Source of the DNA: Onchocerca volvulus
Taxonomy: Eukaryota > Nematoda > Chromadorea > Rhabditida > Onchocercidae
Reading direction: 5' to 3'
NCBI GenBank assembly: GCA_000499405.2
Contig: HG738138.1
Span: 2,964,368 to 3,028,367 of the forward strand
Length of the DNA: 64,000 bases
Positions 50,618-62,676 of this stretch are shown here, piece after piece. A program made the position numbers and the translations under genes. Position 1 is the first letter of the stretch, and each line of letters begins with the position of its first letter. Below the pieces are notes generated by a model. The model ran no database searches. It saw only the letters and a program-made list of their open reading frames with translations, and had not been told where the DNA came from.

Positions 50618-53234
50618 ACAGATACCTTCGAGAAGAAGAGATCCAAAACCAACAGCTTCTCCCATTGCCCAATCAAAACTATTATCTTCAAGCATTTGTC
50701 GTCGTCCTTTCAATATTCTGTCCAAACCCCGATGAAGATTAAAATCTAAATTTTCGATAGATTATAATAAGAATTTAATCAAAAAATATAAATTTGATTT
50801 TGGAAATGATATGTAACCCAACAATGCAAGCACAGAGAAAACTTCCCAACAAGAAGCAGGAAATAGCATGCAATACATTTTCATATTTTAGTTTAAAACT
50901 TGGAATGCATAAGTGCATGATTTCAAAGTACTTTCACATCCCCTTTTAATTTTTAATGAGTACACTGAATGTTTTTTTTTTCTTTTTCATTTTTCAGGAA
51001 CTTACCTTATCTGCGTTATTTCAATGTTCTCATTTTTCAAAATTAATGAAAAAGAAAAGGAAGTACCTGCTGGAACTGATGAAAACTTCTCAATAATATG
51101 CCTAATTGTTTCTTTTGTAACACCAGTTGTTGGGATTTTGAGCGGGTCACGCTTTTTGAAAAAAGTATCCCATGGAGAATCGATCCAATCTCTGTGACGA
51201 AGATATGTTACTTTTTGCGCCTCTTGATAAGCATCCTCCAGTACATCATTGTATTTGGTTACTTCATCCTACAAAAATTAAAATTAATGATCTATACTTT
51301 AAATAAATATATACGTAATTCACTATTTGACTAGCGAATGGACTAAACGAGATACTTTAAAAACTAACGTTCCAAGCTTCTTTCGAATGTTTATATATAG
51401 AGACATCCGACTTTCCGTTACCTGCATTGAGTCATTGTATGATCAAACGTAAATATTTAAATGACTATTTCCTTTTTGAATTTGCAATAAGTACAAAATT
51501 TATACCTCTACATATTTCTCATTGACAATATTTTCAGCCAAAATTTGCTTCTGGTAAATTGCAAGCACCGGTTTTGTCTCTTTAACACGCTGGTACATCA
51601 GTGGTTGAGTAAACATTGGCTCATCAAGTTCGTTATGTCCATATCGTCGATAACATACCAGATCAATGATAACGTCCTAAAATTGGCATACAGGAAATCT
51701 GCCTTGAGATACAGTGGAAAAAAGACAGCGTGTTTACAAAAATAAAGCGATACAATCCAACCACCTTTTTGAAAGTACGACGCCAATCAGCAGCCACATT
51801 ACAGACATGCATAACTGCTTCTGGATCATCACTATTCACGTGGAATATTGGACATCCAACGACACGTCCAATATCCGTACAATAAGGAGATGATCGAGAA
51901 CATCGTGGATCGGTTGTGAAGCCAATCTAAATCACTAGTTCTATGATCCTGAATGTTTCTGTAAAGCAATTTTCAATGAAAATTTAAAATTTTTCAGTTT
52001 CGAAATGTGGTTTTTAAAAAATTTTTATGCTTTAGAAATGTGATTATTTAAAGGAAATACAGCAGTACGATAAGGCTTGAAATAAATATGCTATACCACT
52101 TACCTGGTTATTAACAACAAAATGGATAGTTCCATGGGTAGTATAAGCTTTTAAATCATTAAGATTAAATGTTTCCATAACAACACCCTGTCCAGAAAAT
52201 GCTGCATCGCCATGCAGTAAAATTGCCATCGTACGATCACCGTTTTTATCACCATTGTAAAATGATTCCGCACGTACCTTTCCCAAAACTATGGGATCAA
52301 CGGCTGAAAAAATGGAAATGAGAGCACCGAACGGTAAGAGTATTTGAAATGAGATTCTTGGAATCTTTCTATAAAAGCAAACGAAAAATTCGTTGCTTTC
52401 TCTATAATATATATGCGTCTCGGCTATGTGAATAGTCCAGAACTACAGAGACTACCTAATTGTTGAGCTTCTTGTTGCTGAATCGTTCTCAAACAATAAG
52501 AATATGTCCCCGTCCGATTTTTGGGAGAATGTAGCAGGACCAAAAGGTAACCCACCCTCGCCATCGTTCTCTTCGGAAAAAGATCATAAATTTACCTTCA
52601 AGATGAGATGGATTTGCAACAACAGCAATTTTAATTTTCCTTCCAGAAACTCGATTGAAACGTTCCAAGCAAATGCCAAGATGGTATTTTACATCACCCG
52701 ATCCTTCATCAGCCGGTTCCAATGTAGAAAATTGTGACAGAATCACTGACAAAGGCTGGCGACAAACATTTGCTAATATGTTTAATCGTCCCCTAAAAAT
52801 TGTTTTGCCTCTCCACTATAAAAAGGGCTTTGGGAAAATCCGACAAAACAGATAAAGTTAGATGTTTATATCAGAGCATTCCTCCCTTCATCTCGGTGAT
52901 TCAAAAACAAATATTTAACTTGAAATTTTCCGTTTTAAAAATTGATATGGGAATATTACCGATGAGGCATCCCAATCACGACAGAATCAATACCACTAGC
53001 ACTAGATGCATCAATTACTTGTTTGGCAGCTGGTATTAGGACCTCGCAACCTTCGAGACCAAACCGCTTCTCGCTTGGCCACTATAACTTGATAAATTAA
53101 TTTTGGAAGTGATTTCAGAACTCCAGCTTACAATCACATCAAAATCACAGGAAAAGACCAAATGTTTCAAACAGTAATTAAAGTTGATAGCTAATTCAAA
53201 TTTAAATCCAGAGAAAAAAATACGCTCAAATGAT

Positions 53235-53269
<35 letters not shown>

Positions 53270-54883
53270 AGTTTCTCATCCCAACCAACATGTGTTGAAA
53301 CTTCGATAAGATGGTGTGCTAAAAATAATATATTATTCTTATAATATCCCAGCTCAACATTACAAGATCCTCTAAATCTGCAGAATGAATGTGCATAAAG
53401 TAATGATTCCAATATGTAAATGATCCACGAAAGATAACACTTGTACCTTTTTTGCCAAAAATCCTTCAAATTTTGTCGATCGAATTAGTCGCTTGAACAG
53501 TGTTTTCTTTTGCTCATGCGTAAGCTCTGATGCACAAGGATTTTCGAATCTTTTACGAACCCATTCCAACTGTTCGAAGTTAGTCAAGTGCATGTATTCA
53601 ATTCCCGTATGCGAACAATAAATAGCCTAAAACACAGAGAAAAGCCAAATATTTTAAATAATGATTGTTGCATGTCGTTTTAGACAGCAATTAAGTGAGG
53701 AAAATACCTTGAGACGACTAATTATATCCTTCAGTTTCAGCGATTTCTTATCTCCACCAATAAATGTTGACATTGGCAAAAGAAATTCTTTATCCATATC
53801 AGCATCCGTCAGTCCATAAAATGCCGGATCTAATTCTGCAGGTGTAGTATCAGTCAAGCCTACATTACTGATGCCCAGTGGGTCCAAATTTGCAATATTG
53901 TGTCCACGAGTCTGCAGTTAGTAATTTAGATTTTTGCAAAAAATAAACTGAAATGCTGAAATGCAGAAGAGATATGTTTAAAATCACCTGATAACTTCTG
54001 ATCAAAAGTTGAACTTTGAGATGTTCATCTATAATCTGTCCTGATATATTTAACAAGTTTCCAACTTCCACAGCAGGCGCTACAGCAGATGAAACAAAGG
54101 CTAATCCTTTTGGAGGTGCAGAATATGCTTGTCCAGGTGGTAAGCCTACAATTAAGTTAATATAAAACTAGCCACAATAATGTATAAGAAAAAAAAATTA
54201 ATTAAATGCTATACAGTATCGTAAGACAAGCAAATTTACTTCGTTCAACGTTCTGGAAATAAGCATTCCATGAGGGATGAACCGATGTTGGACTTTGTCG
54301 CCATGCTTCATACATCTGTTCGATGTAAACCGTTGAAGTACCGTTCATAAATGGCTCCTCCTGTACGTAAAAGAACTAATCATTTGATATTTTTTATAAT
54401 TTATATATAATCAATTTTTTGAAGACTCTTAAATACTTTACTTGTCATAACGGATTTTTAGATTTTTTACTTATTCAGTGCTATGGATAATAAAACCATC
54501 CAATGCCCTAAAATCGTGCTCAGACCAATTCAAAAAGTATAATTTAATTTAAAATTCCATACATAAAAAGAAGGGTTTGAATTATTCCTTTTTGTTGGAC
54601 TTTCAATGAGCTTTTTAATGAAACTATCAAAAAAAAAAAAAAAAAAAGAAAAAAAGACAAACAAATTAATAGCAATGCGAAGAAATCCTTTAGCCACGAA
54701 AAAACTGTGAAAGTGGATACTAACTTTGACAGAAGTAGCAGCGCTGAATTTGTGACGTAGTCCAGAAATAATGCATTGTTTTCTCGTTAGTTTGGTCGTA
54801 GACAGTGCAAAACTGGAGAATTTCTGACGTCTTAGTAACGTAAATAATATCTTACTTTTTGAAAAATTTGTTCGTCGCAACAT
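48595..54883 (-). CDS. ogdh-1: 2-oxoglutarate dehydrogenase E1 component, mitochondrial
   Basis: Nineteen exons, from the 5' end: 54883-54725, 54360-54240, 54145-53988, 53911-53708, 53626-53447, 53081-52960, 52792-52596, 52303-52104, 51926-51765, 51676-51506, 51268-51067, 50745-50626, 50524-50400, 50112-49947, 49847-49708, 49610-49486, 49412-49249, 49120-48901, 48745-48595; 1028 aa. This is the thiamine-diphosphate E1 enzyme of the TCA-cycle 2-oxoglutarate dehydrogenase complex. The first 53 residues have many Arg/Lys and no acidic residue, as in a mitochondrial presequence. [20 protein letters not shown] is the N-terminal motif of true OGDH, which tells it from DHTKD1. Other landmarks are VIGMPHRGRLN, the cofactor region GDAAFSGQG (412-420), [87 protein letters not shown] and the C-terminal EEHKNMGAW. 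It is collinear with C. elegans OGDH-1 (about 1029 aa). Confidence 0.96.
50578..50616 (+). repeat. A39 homopolymer in an ogdh intron
   Basis: Lies in the short intron between exons 12 and 13 of ogdh and fills more than a third of it. Confidence 0.95.
53238..53267 (+). repeat. T30 homopolymer in an ogdh intron
   Basis: Uninterrupted run in the intron between exons 5 and 6. Confidence 0.95.
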
Positions 54884-54900
54884 TTACTTCCTTTCCAACA

Positions 54901-54902
54901 CT
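54901..54902 (-). other. candidate spliced-leader acceptor of ogdh
   Basis: On the minus strand GATTTTTCGCAG ends 17 bases before the ATG. A pyrimidine-rich acceptor with no coding exon upstream fits trans-splicing. Confidence 0.45.
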
Positions 54903-56111
54903 GCGAAAAATCGACCGCCGTCTTCAAAATGGTTGTGATAAATAGAAATAATCGTATTATTTGCTTTACAACATCATGCTTGAAAATGTAAACGCTGAAC
55001 AGTTATGGCAGAAAAACATTTTTATCGGAGAAACCCAAATGCTGTACTTTCTAATCATATGACTTGATACTTTAAACTAATATAATGATTTTCCAATACA
55101 AAAAAACTGTTTTTCGATCAGAAAATATTTCATCAACGAATCATTAATCATTATTCAGAATTTTCGTCACTGGTAATATATTTTTCTTCGTATTTTTCTA
55201 AGCAAACCAGAAAAACTATTTCATTTGTTAGTAGGCTACAAATCATCTTGAAATTATCAACTTAAGGTGAAGATATATGTTAACATACACTAAAAAATAA
55301 CACATAAGTAAATGTAAGTAAAGAAAAGGAGGGATCTCCTATTAAATTATAATAATCAAGGTCAGAAGATATTTTCTGTCCGGAAAAAGTTTAGAAACTA
55401 AAGATTAGTAGATACAAGACGTGATTTCCCTTTTTTTTTTTTAGATTATATCTAAATCATCACATTTTTATACATGTGAAAAACTGCTCTTGAAAACATA
55501 AGAAGGAAATAAAAACTCGTGGATCTGTAAAAAAGACGTAGAATTCGTAAAAATCTGAATAATTCAGATCGCTCGTAACAATTTGTAAAACGCCATACTT
55601 GTTTAATATTTATAAACTTAAACTCAACTGGCATTATTTTACAACTAAAGACCTATAATCTATCAATGATAAGTGGAAAGCAATAGGTGCACATAATATA
55701 TAATACATATAGCTTGTGAAGCGACTTGAAGCAACCTGCCGTTTTCCGGCGAAAGCTAACAATTAAACTTGGTAAAAATAACAAAATATTTTATTTTCAG
55801 CAATTTCATGCAAATATCTGCCTTTCTGAATTAAATGTAATAAGTCAGATCTATTTACTGTATCGTCTAGAATGACGAACAGTCGAAGATCATAAAATTG
55901 AACTTGAAGAAGAGTTGATATAAATTAGTCAATAGAGAACCAAATAAACACAAAATGCTGGGATATATATAACCAATCCTGAAATAACGAAACTTCCCGA
56001 ATACACCTAGTTAGAAAAGAACCATTTTTTCTCGTCGCCATCGTGGAAATATTAACAAATGGAACTTCCCAAATCTATTTCAGCTTGTGAAAATCCAATC
56101 GTTTCTATGCA

Positions 56112-56125
56112 CCGGCCGCGGCCGC
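56112..56125. repeat. GC-only 14-base block with a 12-bp palindrome
   Basis: CCGGCCGCGGCCGC, in which bases 56113-56124 form a perfect palindrome, stands out in strongly AT-rich DNA. It has four CpG steps and a NotI site. It could be a promoter element shared by the divergent ogdh and ubc-1 genes. Confidence 0.85.
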
Positions 56126-56491
56126 ACTTCAGTTATTATCATTCGGATTCACATCTTCGTTTTTTCATTCTGAAAGTTGGTGTGGTCTGATGCGTCAGGT
56201 GATGTCTCTCATTACTGCTTAGTTTTGTTGAATTTTGAGAAGTTTGATTACTTTGCCTGCTTCTATTTCAACTCTTTATCATCCATGCGGAAATTTCTAA
56301 CTTCAAGTAGTTGCTGCATTCGTCAGCTGTTAAAAGAACCTTTGAAATGTGTATGAACATAAGGAAGTGTTGTAAGGTATTATTTTTTTCTTTATACCAT
56401 TTTTGTTACTGGTCAGTGGATTGAACGAGATGGTTTGATGGTTGGTTTCCTTATCTTTTTCTAGAATGCTCTAGTATGATTCGTTTTTTTC

Positions 56492-56515
56492 TTTTTTTTT
56501 TTTTTTTTTTTTTTT
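56492..56515 (+). repeat. T24 homopolymer
   Basis: Uninterrupted run in the ogdh/ubc-1 intergenic region. Confidence 0.95.
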
Positions 56516-57740
56516 GATACGTTGTCATATCACCATTTGTAAGTTCCATTTGAGAAACACGTTGCATCAATGGTCTCGATAATTATTAATTAACTGAATA
56601 GACTGCCAGTGATCCATCAAAAATTGGCATACAGCTGCTGTTTCATAAATCACTAGTAATCTTTCTTTTTTTAGTCGTTTGATCAATCCGTTGAATAGAA
56701 CTGTTTAATGATATTCCATAAACAACAATGTCAGATCAGTTTTGAAATTTCGCACCAGTTTAGAAGTAGTTCAGGATTATGATGTATTAATTCTGCATTA
56801 AACAGAATAGTTAGAATGAGCAGTAGAAAATTGTATGGTGTTGTTCAAATCAATTAAAGCATGTTCATTTTCTTGTAATATTTTTTTGTTAGGATATTAC
56901 GGAAGTCATTAAGGATATAGATGACGGACAACGTACAAGTCATAGGAAGCAGTTTTTTTTCAGCGTTTTGTTTTTTTATTTTGTAGGATATAATAATCCT
57001 GAGTCTTATACTACCTGATGAAATCACATCCAGACAGATTATTTCCATTTGGTTGGGCAGGGCATCCAGGTTTGAAGACGTAGCTACATAAATATTATCA
57101 TTGGATCGACAATAAACATTCCCTGAGTTATTTTTTTTTTCTAAATTCTAAATGTGATTATAAAATTCATCTAATTTTCACTTCACAGTTTTGCATAGTT
57201 TTTGCAAAACACTTGGCTATATTCTGCGTGTGCATTTGTGTAGTGTGTGATGTATGCGCATGTCTATATATTTATGTATATATATGTTTGTATGTTTGAA
57301 TGCATAAATTTGTAACTTAAGTTTGTAGGTCATTCATTGGTTCGTCAATATAATCAGCTGTACATTATCAGTGATGCTTGTGATTTCTTGTGCACGTATA
57401 TCACCTAAAAGCTGTTATCGCTTTTTCGTTGCAGTCCAGCATTCTTATATATGTATATATATAATCTATTTCCTCTCCATTTTTTCTACTGTTTCTCATT
57501 CCACGTTCACGTTTTTCTGACTACGCCATGACTGAGTAGTTTCATAAAGTTTTTTTTTTTTTTTTTTTTCTAATTCAATCGATTAGGCTTCGAATCTGTT
57601 CAGTATTCCATTTATCAATAAGATCGTTATGCTTCCCGTGTTTCTTTTCTTTTTTTTTTTTTTAGAAAACTTGTATATCGTTGTAATGTTCTTTCAAGAT
57701 TTCCATTTATGAATTGTTGAATTATTAGAGTTTTGGTTAC

Positions 57741-57742
57741 AG
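57741..57742 (+). other. candidate spliced-leader acceptor of ubc-1
   Basis: TTTTGGTTACAG ends 18 bases before the ubc-1 ATG. Confidence 0.45.
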
Positions 57743-57760
57743 TGCTTGCTTGAGTAAGTT

Positions 57761-58879
57761 ATGACGACACCATCACGGAGACGTCTGATGCGGGATTTCA
57801 AAAAGCTGCAGGTATATCTTTTATCATCAGTATTGCTTATGCTGATTCAACTTGATAGTACCTAAATTTTCTTTAAATGACTTTTTAAGGAAGACCCACC
57901 TGCTGGTGTCAGTGGTGCTCCAACGGAGGATAACATCCTAATGTGGGAAGCGATTATTTTTGGTCCACAGGATACACCATTTGAGGATGGAACATTCAAG
58001 TTGACCCTTGAATTCACTGAGGAATATCCTAATAAGCCTCCTACGGTGAAATTCGTCTCGAAAATGTTTCATCCGAATGTTTATGCCGATGGTAGTATCT
58101 GCCTTGATATTTTGCAGGTACTTATACAATTTTTATAGGTGCTTGAAATGAGGGACGTGTGGAGGTGGGTATAGGAAATGGTAAGGAAAAAGAATTCAAC
58201 TAACGATGAGATATTGAATTTTGTTATATAAAAAGTGAAGCTTTCTTCTGTTTCATTGTATTCATATCTTATTATTTTTAGACCGCCTGCTGTCCGATTC
58301 CATCATTTTCTGGGTGATAGAAACAGGTCTTTTAATCAATGAATGTATCGTACAATATGCTACAATATTCTGCCATACTTTCTTTTGCAGAATAGATGGT
58401 CGCCAACTTATGATGTTGCCGCTATCTTAACTTCCATCCAATCACTATTAGATGAACCAAACCCAAACAGTCCTGCTAATTCACTCGCTGCTCAGCTTTA
58501 TCAGGAAAACAGACGGGAGTACGAGAAAAGAGTGCAACAAATTGTTGAACAGGTGCAGTGTCATTTCTGCTTTCACATAAGAATACTTGTGGTTTGACGT
58601 TCGCATATATCTCTCTTATTTCTCGGTCGTATTGGGTGCAACAAATATTCTTCCAAGAATTATTGCTAAATTTGAATTCAGTCGATATGATAATAGCTTA
58701 TGCTGATAATTTGAATTGTTCAGTCATGGCTTAATTTTGGAGAAAATGAGGGAGAAATGGAAGCGAAAGAGGATGGAGATAGTGATGAGGAAATGGATCA
58801 TGACCACGATGACCCACAGATGCCTTCTGCTTCTGGCGCAGCACGATCAAACAGTGGTGCTGCTTCGTCCTCTGCCTAA
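57761..58879 (+). CDS. ubc-1: RAD6-type ubiquitin-conjugating enzyme E2 with acidic tail
   Basis: Four exons: 57761-57811, 57890-58117, 58391-58552, 58724-58879; 198 aa. It is the orthologue of yeast RAD6 and human UBE2A/B, which ubiquitinates PCNA and histone H2B with RAD18- or BRE1-type E3 ligases. The UBC fold is almost invariant: [60 protein letters not shown] with catalytic Cys88, and [20 protein letters not shown]. After [11 protein letters not shown] the protein continues for about 40 residues rich in Asp and Glu ([14 protein letters not shown]) and then Ser/Ala. An acidic extension is also found in C. elegans UBC-1 and in yeast RAD6, but not in mammalian UBE2A/B. It transcribes away from ogdh. 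Confidence 0.97.
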
Positions 58880-60160
58880 TATTTTTCCACTTTTCAGAAG
58901 TGGTGGTGTCGTTTTCAGATGTATGAATTTGGCGTAATTTGCTTTTTTTTTTTTTTATAATATACAGTTACTAACAGTATGTTGCTTTCAACTTGCTTGT
59001 GTACAATGATTTGTTTGGACATAGACATTGGTACTGCATACTTCAAACGATGCATGAGGAGCTTTCATTACTTATAGCAAGTTCAAAAGATGACTATACG
59101 CGTTACTTGTTTTGTGCACTTGTGATTTACATTTAATATTTGAGATTATCTAAAGATATATATTGGTCACTTTGTTTGAAAGGAGTTTTGAGACAAGTTT
59201 TATACTGCATCTGGAGAATTTTCGATTTTTGCATATAAATTGAATTTAAAAAAGTACTCGAATTGATTCCAAAAGACTGTCTCAGTGCTTTGGATTGTTA
59301 GATTCTGTTTCCATTATATTCGGAAATTTAAAAAGATTGTATTGAACATGTATCTCAGCATAAATTACGAGTGGTATATAATTTTTTGGAATCATAGAAT
59401 GTCTCCAAGAGATTAGCAACAAAAATGTATATGCGATCTATTTTATTGTCTTTTTTCTGGTATTTTGAATCGATAGATGCATTATTTCTCTTTTTACTCT
59501 TTCATATCTTTTTTTGATGGACCCTTACATATGGTATTTGCTGTACTTGTGGTATATGAATTTGAGGGATTTCCGCAGAATGATTTATCAGCACTTTATT
59601 TAATGCTTCATCGCCATGAATTTATTTCCAAAAATTTACTCGAAAACGGCAAGGAAGTTTGCTACATATGTCGAAAGAAATAAATAGAAATAAAGTTATA
59701 AAACGAATTCAGAAGGCCAGTCGAAAGTTTGTAAAAGTTATATCTATTTTTCTTTTCCCATTACTGCTTGTAAACTCTATATGATGTTCGTATATTTATA
59801 TTCCATGTATCAGAATATTAAGTATGTCGTGTTTTTTTTTTTTTCCTTAGTACCATTCATCATGGAGATATCTACTTGGGAGGTGCGGATTTGCGTGATT
59901 AGTTTGTTCTTGTCGTTTAAACTTTGATAGTACGTTCATACTTTGATAAAACAAACTAAATAAAATCTGTGGTGTAGCATCATACATGAATAAAAGAAGT
60001 GTGGCTTAATATCTAGGTAGATAACCAGAAGAAAATATGGATTACTAAATAGTACAGGAAAGTTAGTGGTTTTATGGTTTAAAGATGAGGAAGCTTGATT
60101 CAAAAGTTATTAAGGAAGCAGTGTTTCTTGTGTACGGTGTCCGCCCGTCTTACCGTGTAC

Positions 60161-60232
60161 ATCTTGGAGATCGGCATGAGAAAATTTCCTTGGAAAAAAA
60201 TCTCCAAAATCTTGGAGATTGGCATTAGAAAA
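60161..60232 (+). repeat. two-copy direct repeat, period 48 bp, with an inner inverted repeat
   Basis: Bases 60161-60184 and 60209-60232 are identical at 22 of 24 positions. Between and overlapping them, TCTCCAA (60201-60207) and TTGGAGA (60212-60218) form an inverted repeat. Confidence 0.85.
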
Positions 60233-60540
60233 GAAAACTTAACCAAATGAGCTGCAATATAAATATGAAATTTATTATTTATCTATATTAAATAAGAAAG
60301 GTACACTTTGGTTTTGAGACACTATACATATTTAAAAAAAAAAAAGGAAAACTCCGGAAGGACTAGTCTTTAAAATTTAATTGAGGTTATCCGTAGTTTT
60401 GCAAAGTTCTTCACCTCTACTTTCCAAATCATGATGTAAGTTTCACTAATGGTTTTGTGTATCCTTAGTGTCAGACTTGAGTTTTTAATTTCTTTCTTAC
60501 GTTTATAACTAGCAAATTTCTAGATAGCCAAACATAGTTC

Positions 60541-60542
60541 AG
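60541..60542 (+). other. candidate spliced-leader acceptor of the TBC1D7-like gene
   Basis: ACATAGTTCAG ends 11 bases before the ATG. Motif and position only. Confidence 0.4.
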
Positions 60543-60553
60543 GAATTACTGGT

Positions 60554-62642
60554 ATGGATCGGTCGAATAATTTCCGTACTAATTATGTTGGACGTATGGT
60601 TGGAGACAAAGCGGAATGCAGTCGATTCCAGATTGAAGAGCAAATCCTGCGTGAAGATTCTGACGTTGATCTGACAAAATTAGCACAGTTCGCGTTCAAG
60701 CATTATGTTCCCAAAGTTCATCGTGTACCAATTTGGAAATTGTTGCTGAGTTGGTATTTCACTTCAAGTTTTTTCTTTTTTAAGTTTTAGTGAACCCAAG
60801 CTTTTTTTTTCATGATTCATTTACTTTGATAAAGTATTTGTGATTATTTCAATTTAATAGTATTTTTCATATTTTTTAATCCATTATCTCTTATGAAACT
60901 TAATTTTAAAATGTATCATTTTATTGCAGTAGTGATTAAGGGAATAAAAACGAGGAGTGTTTTGACGACTGGCTTCTAGATATTTGTCTAAAAATATTTG
61001 TGTTCAGTGTGCAATACAGCAATGTCACTGATAAATATGTTTCTTACAATACAAGAAATGCTATTGATCTCGATGATAATTTAAAATAGACCAGATGACG
61101 AATCTTTTGAATAATAAAAAGTTTATTTAGGGGTGTCATCAACTGCACCGGAAGTGAGAAAAGATATAACGGAACATCGAATACAAGAAGTTAGCTTAAG
61201 TTTCTCCATTTTATTTTCAATTATTATCCTAACTTTTGTCTACTGATTCAAGTTATCGGATCATATCGTAATGGTTACTAAGTTACGATCATTGAGAATC
61301 CTTTCCGTTATAACTAATTTGGGAATAATCATTAGGCTTTTGTTCACCAGTTCTTTTATTTTTATTTTTTATTTATTAAATTAAATTGCTGTATTGAAAA
61401 ATGCTTCTTTCGTTTCGTATTTTTCTCCAACTTTTGATGTTTTTGTATGCTTTACTCCTAGTAATAGTTTATCTGATACAAGTACATTTGATGTAAAATT
61501 CTCTTTCAATAATCATTCTTAGTGACGACAGCATTACAGCTTTATGGGTTTGTATTTTTTTCTTAGTTAGTTCAAGTACTTTTTTTATTTCTTTTTTGTT
61601 TATTCTCTCCCTGCAAGGAGCAAAAAATGGATTAATTTTCAGGGGGCATCAGTTTGTCGTATTTTGGATAATACAGTTTCTGTTTTATTATCACCGTTAA
61701 TTCTTGCTATTTTAGGCAGAAGTTTTATTGTCATCACTTCGCGCAATGCGATTAAACACTGCGAGATCAGATGACAATAAAGAACTGGATACGGAATATC
61801 AGCCGACGGCTGTTGATATTGTACGAATGATTAAACTGGGAAATGAGACTGAAGAGCACGACAATGATCATGCTTTGGAAATGGACTTTCAAGCAAAGTT
61901 AGCGGTAAATCTTTTTGCTTAAAATTATATAATTATTAGTAGAATTCGTGAGTTCTATAATTGTTTTCGGCTCTAATAGATATTTATTATTGAAAGACTT
62001 TCTACTTTTTGTTTTGTTAAATTTTTTTCTTGCCTAACATTTCAGTGCTTTAAAAATTCAGGACAAAATCCGAAAATTTTGTCTAGGAGAAATTATAAAT
62101 AAACATCAAATTTTTAGATTGCCGAACAAATGTCAATAATTTGTGAATCAAATTGGATTGACACTTTCTGGTTGACAAAGGTGTTCGATGAATTATTGTC
62201 TCATATCTTTACTCAGAATGTTCTTACAGAAGTCAGTTATTTTTATTTTCATACGGTTTCTGCTCAAATTTCATAAGTCGCTTCTCTTGGTTATGTCTAT
62301 TTTTCTGCATTTTTGGTTAATCACATTATTTTGAGTTTGCTTCACCTTTATTTTTGGATGAACATTTGCCATTCCACCAAAGGTATCAATCGGTTATCTT
62401 CAGCATTCAATCATTAATTAAGCTTGTTCATTTTTTACTATAAAAATTAAGTGATTTGGATAATCAATATTAATAATTTAAAAAATTGCATTATTTAGGT
62501 CGTTGATAATTTAAAAAATCAGCTTATCAAGGCTTATGCAGAAATGAACGATTTTGATAAATTTATTTGGGAAAATATGCCAATGAATTTTTGGATACGA
62601 TGTGGTGGAGCAGTTGTTTTTGATCATGAACCGTTGTTAAAG

Positions 62643-62676
<34 letters not shown>

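Larger units (their letters stand above)
54884..57760. other. divergent intergenic region between ogdh and ubc-1
   Basis: About 2.9 kb holding two divergent promoters. It contains an unusual GC-only 14-base block and several T tracts, but no ORF that I recognise. Confidence 0.7.
58880..60553. other. intergenic region between ubc-1 and the TBC1D7-like gene
   Basis: About 1.7 kb. The left part is probably ubc-1 3' UTR. A 68-codon ORF at 59477-59683 is followed by AATAAA-like sequence but has no recognisable domain. A 48-bp-period repeat lies at 60161-60232. Confidence 0.65.

Noticed and set aside
59477..59683. 68-codon ORF downstream of ubc-1
   Set aside because: Most likely 3' UTR. No signature and no splice partner. 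I could not exclude a small protein.
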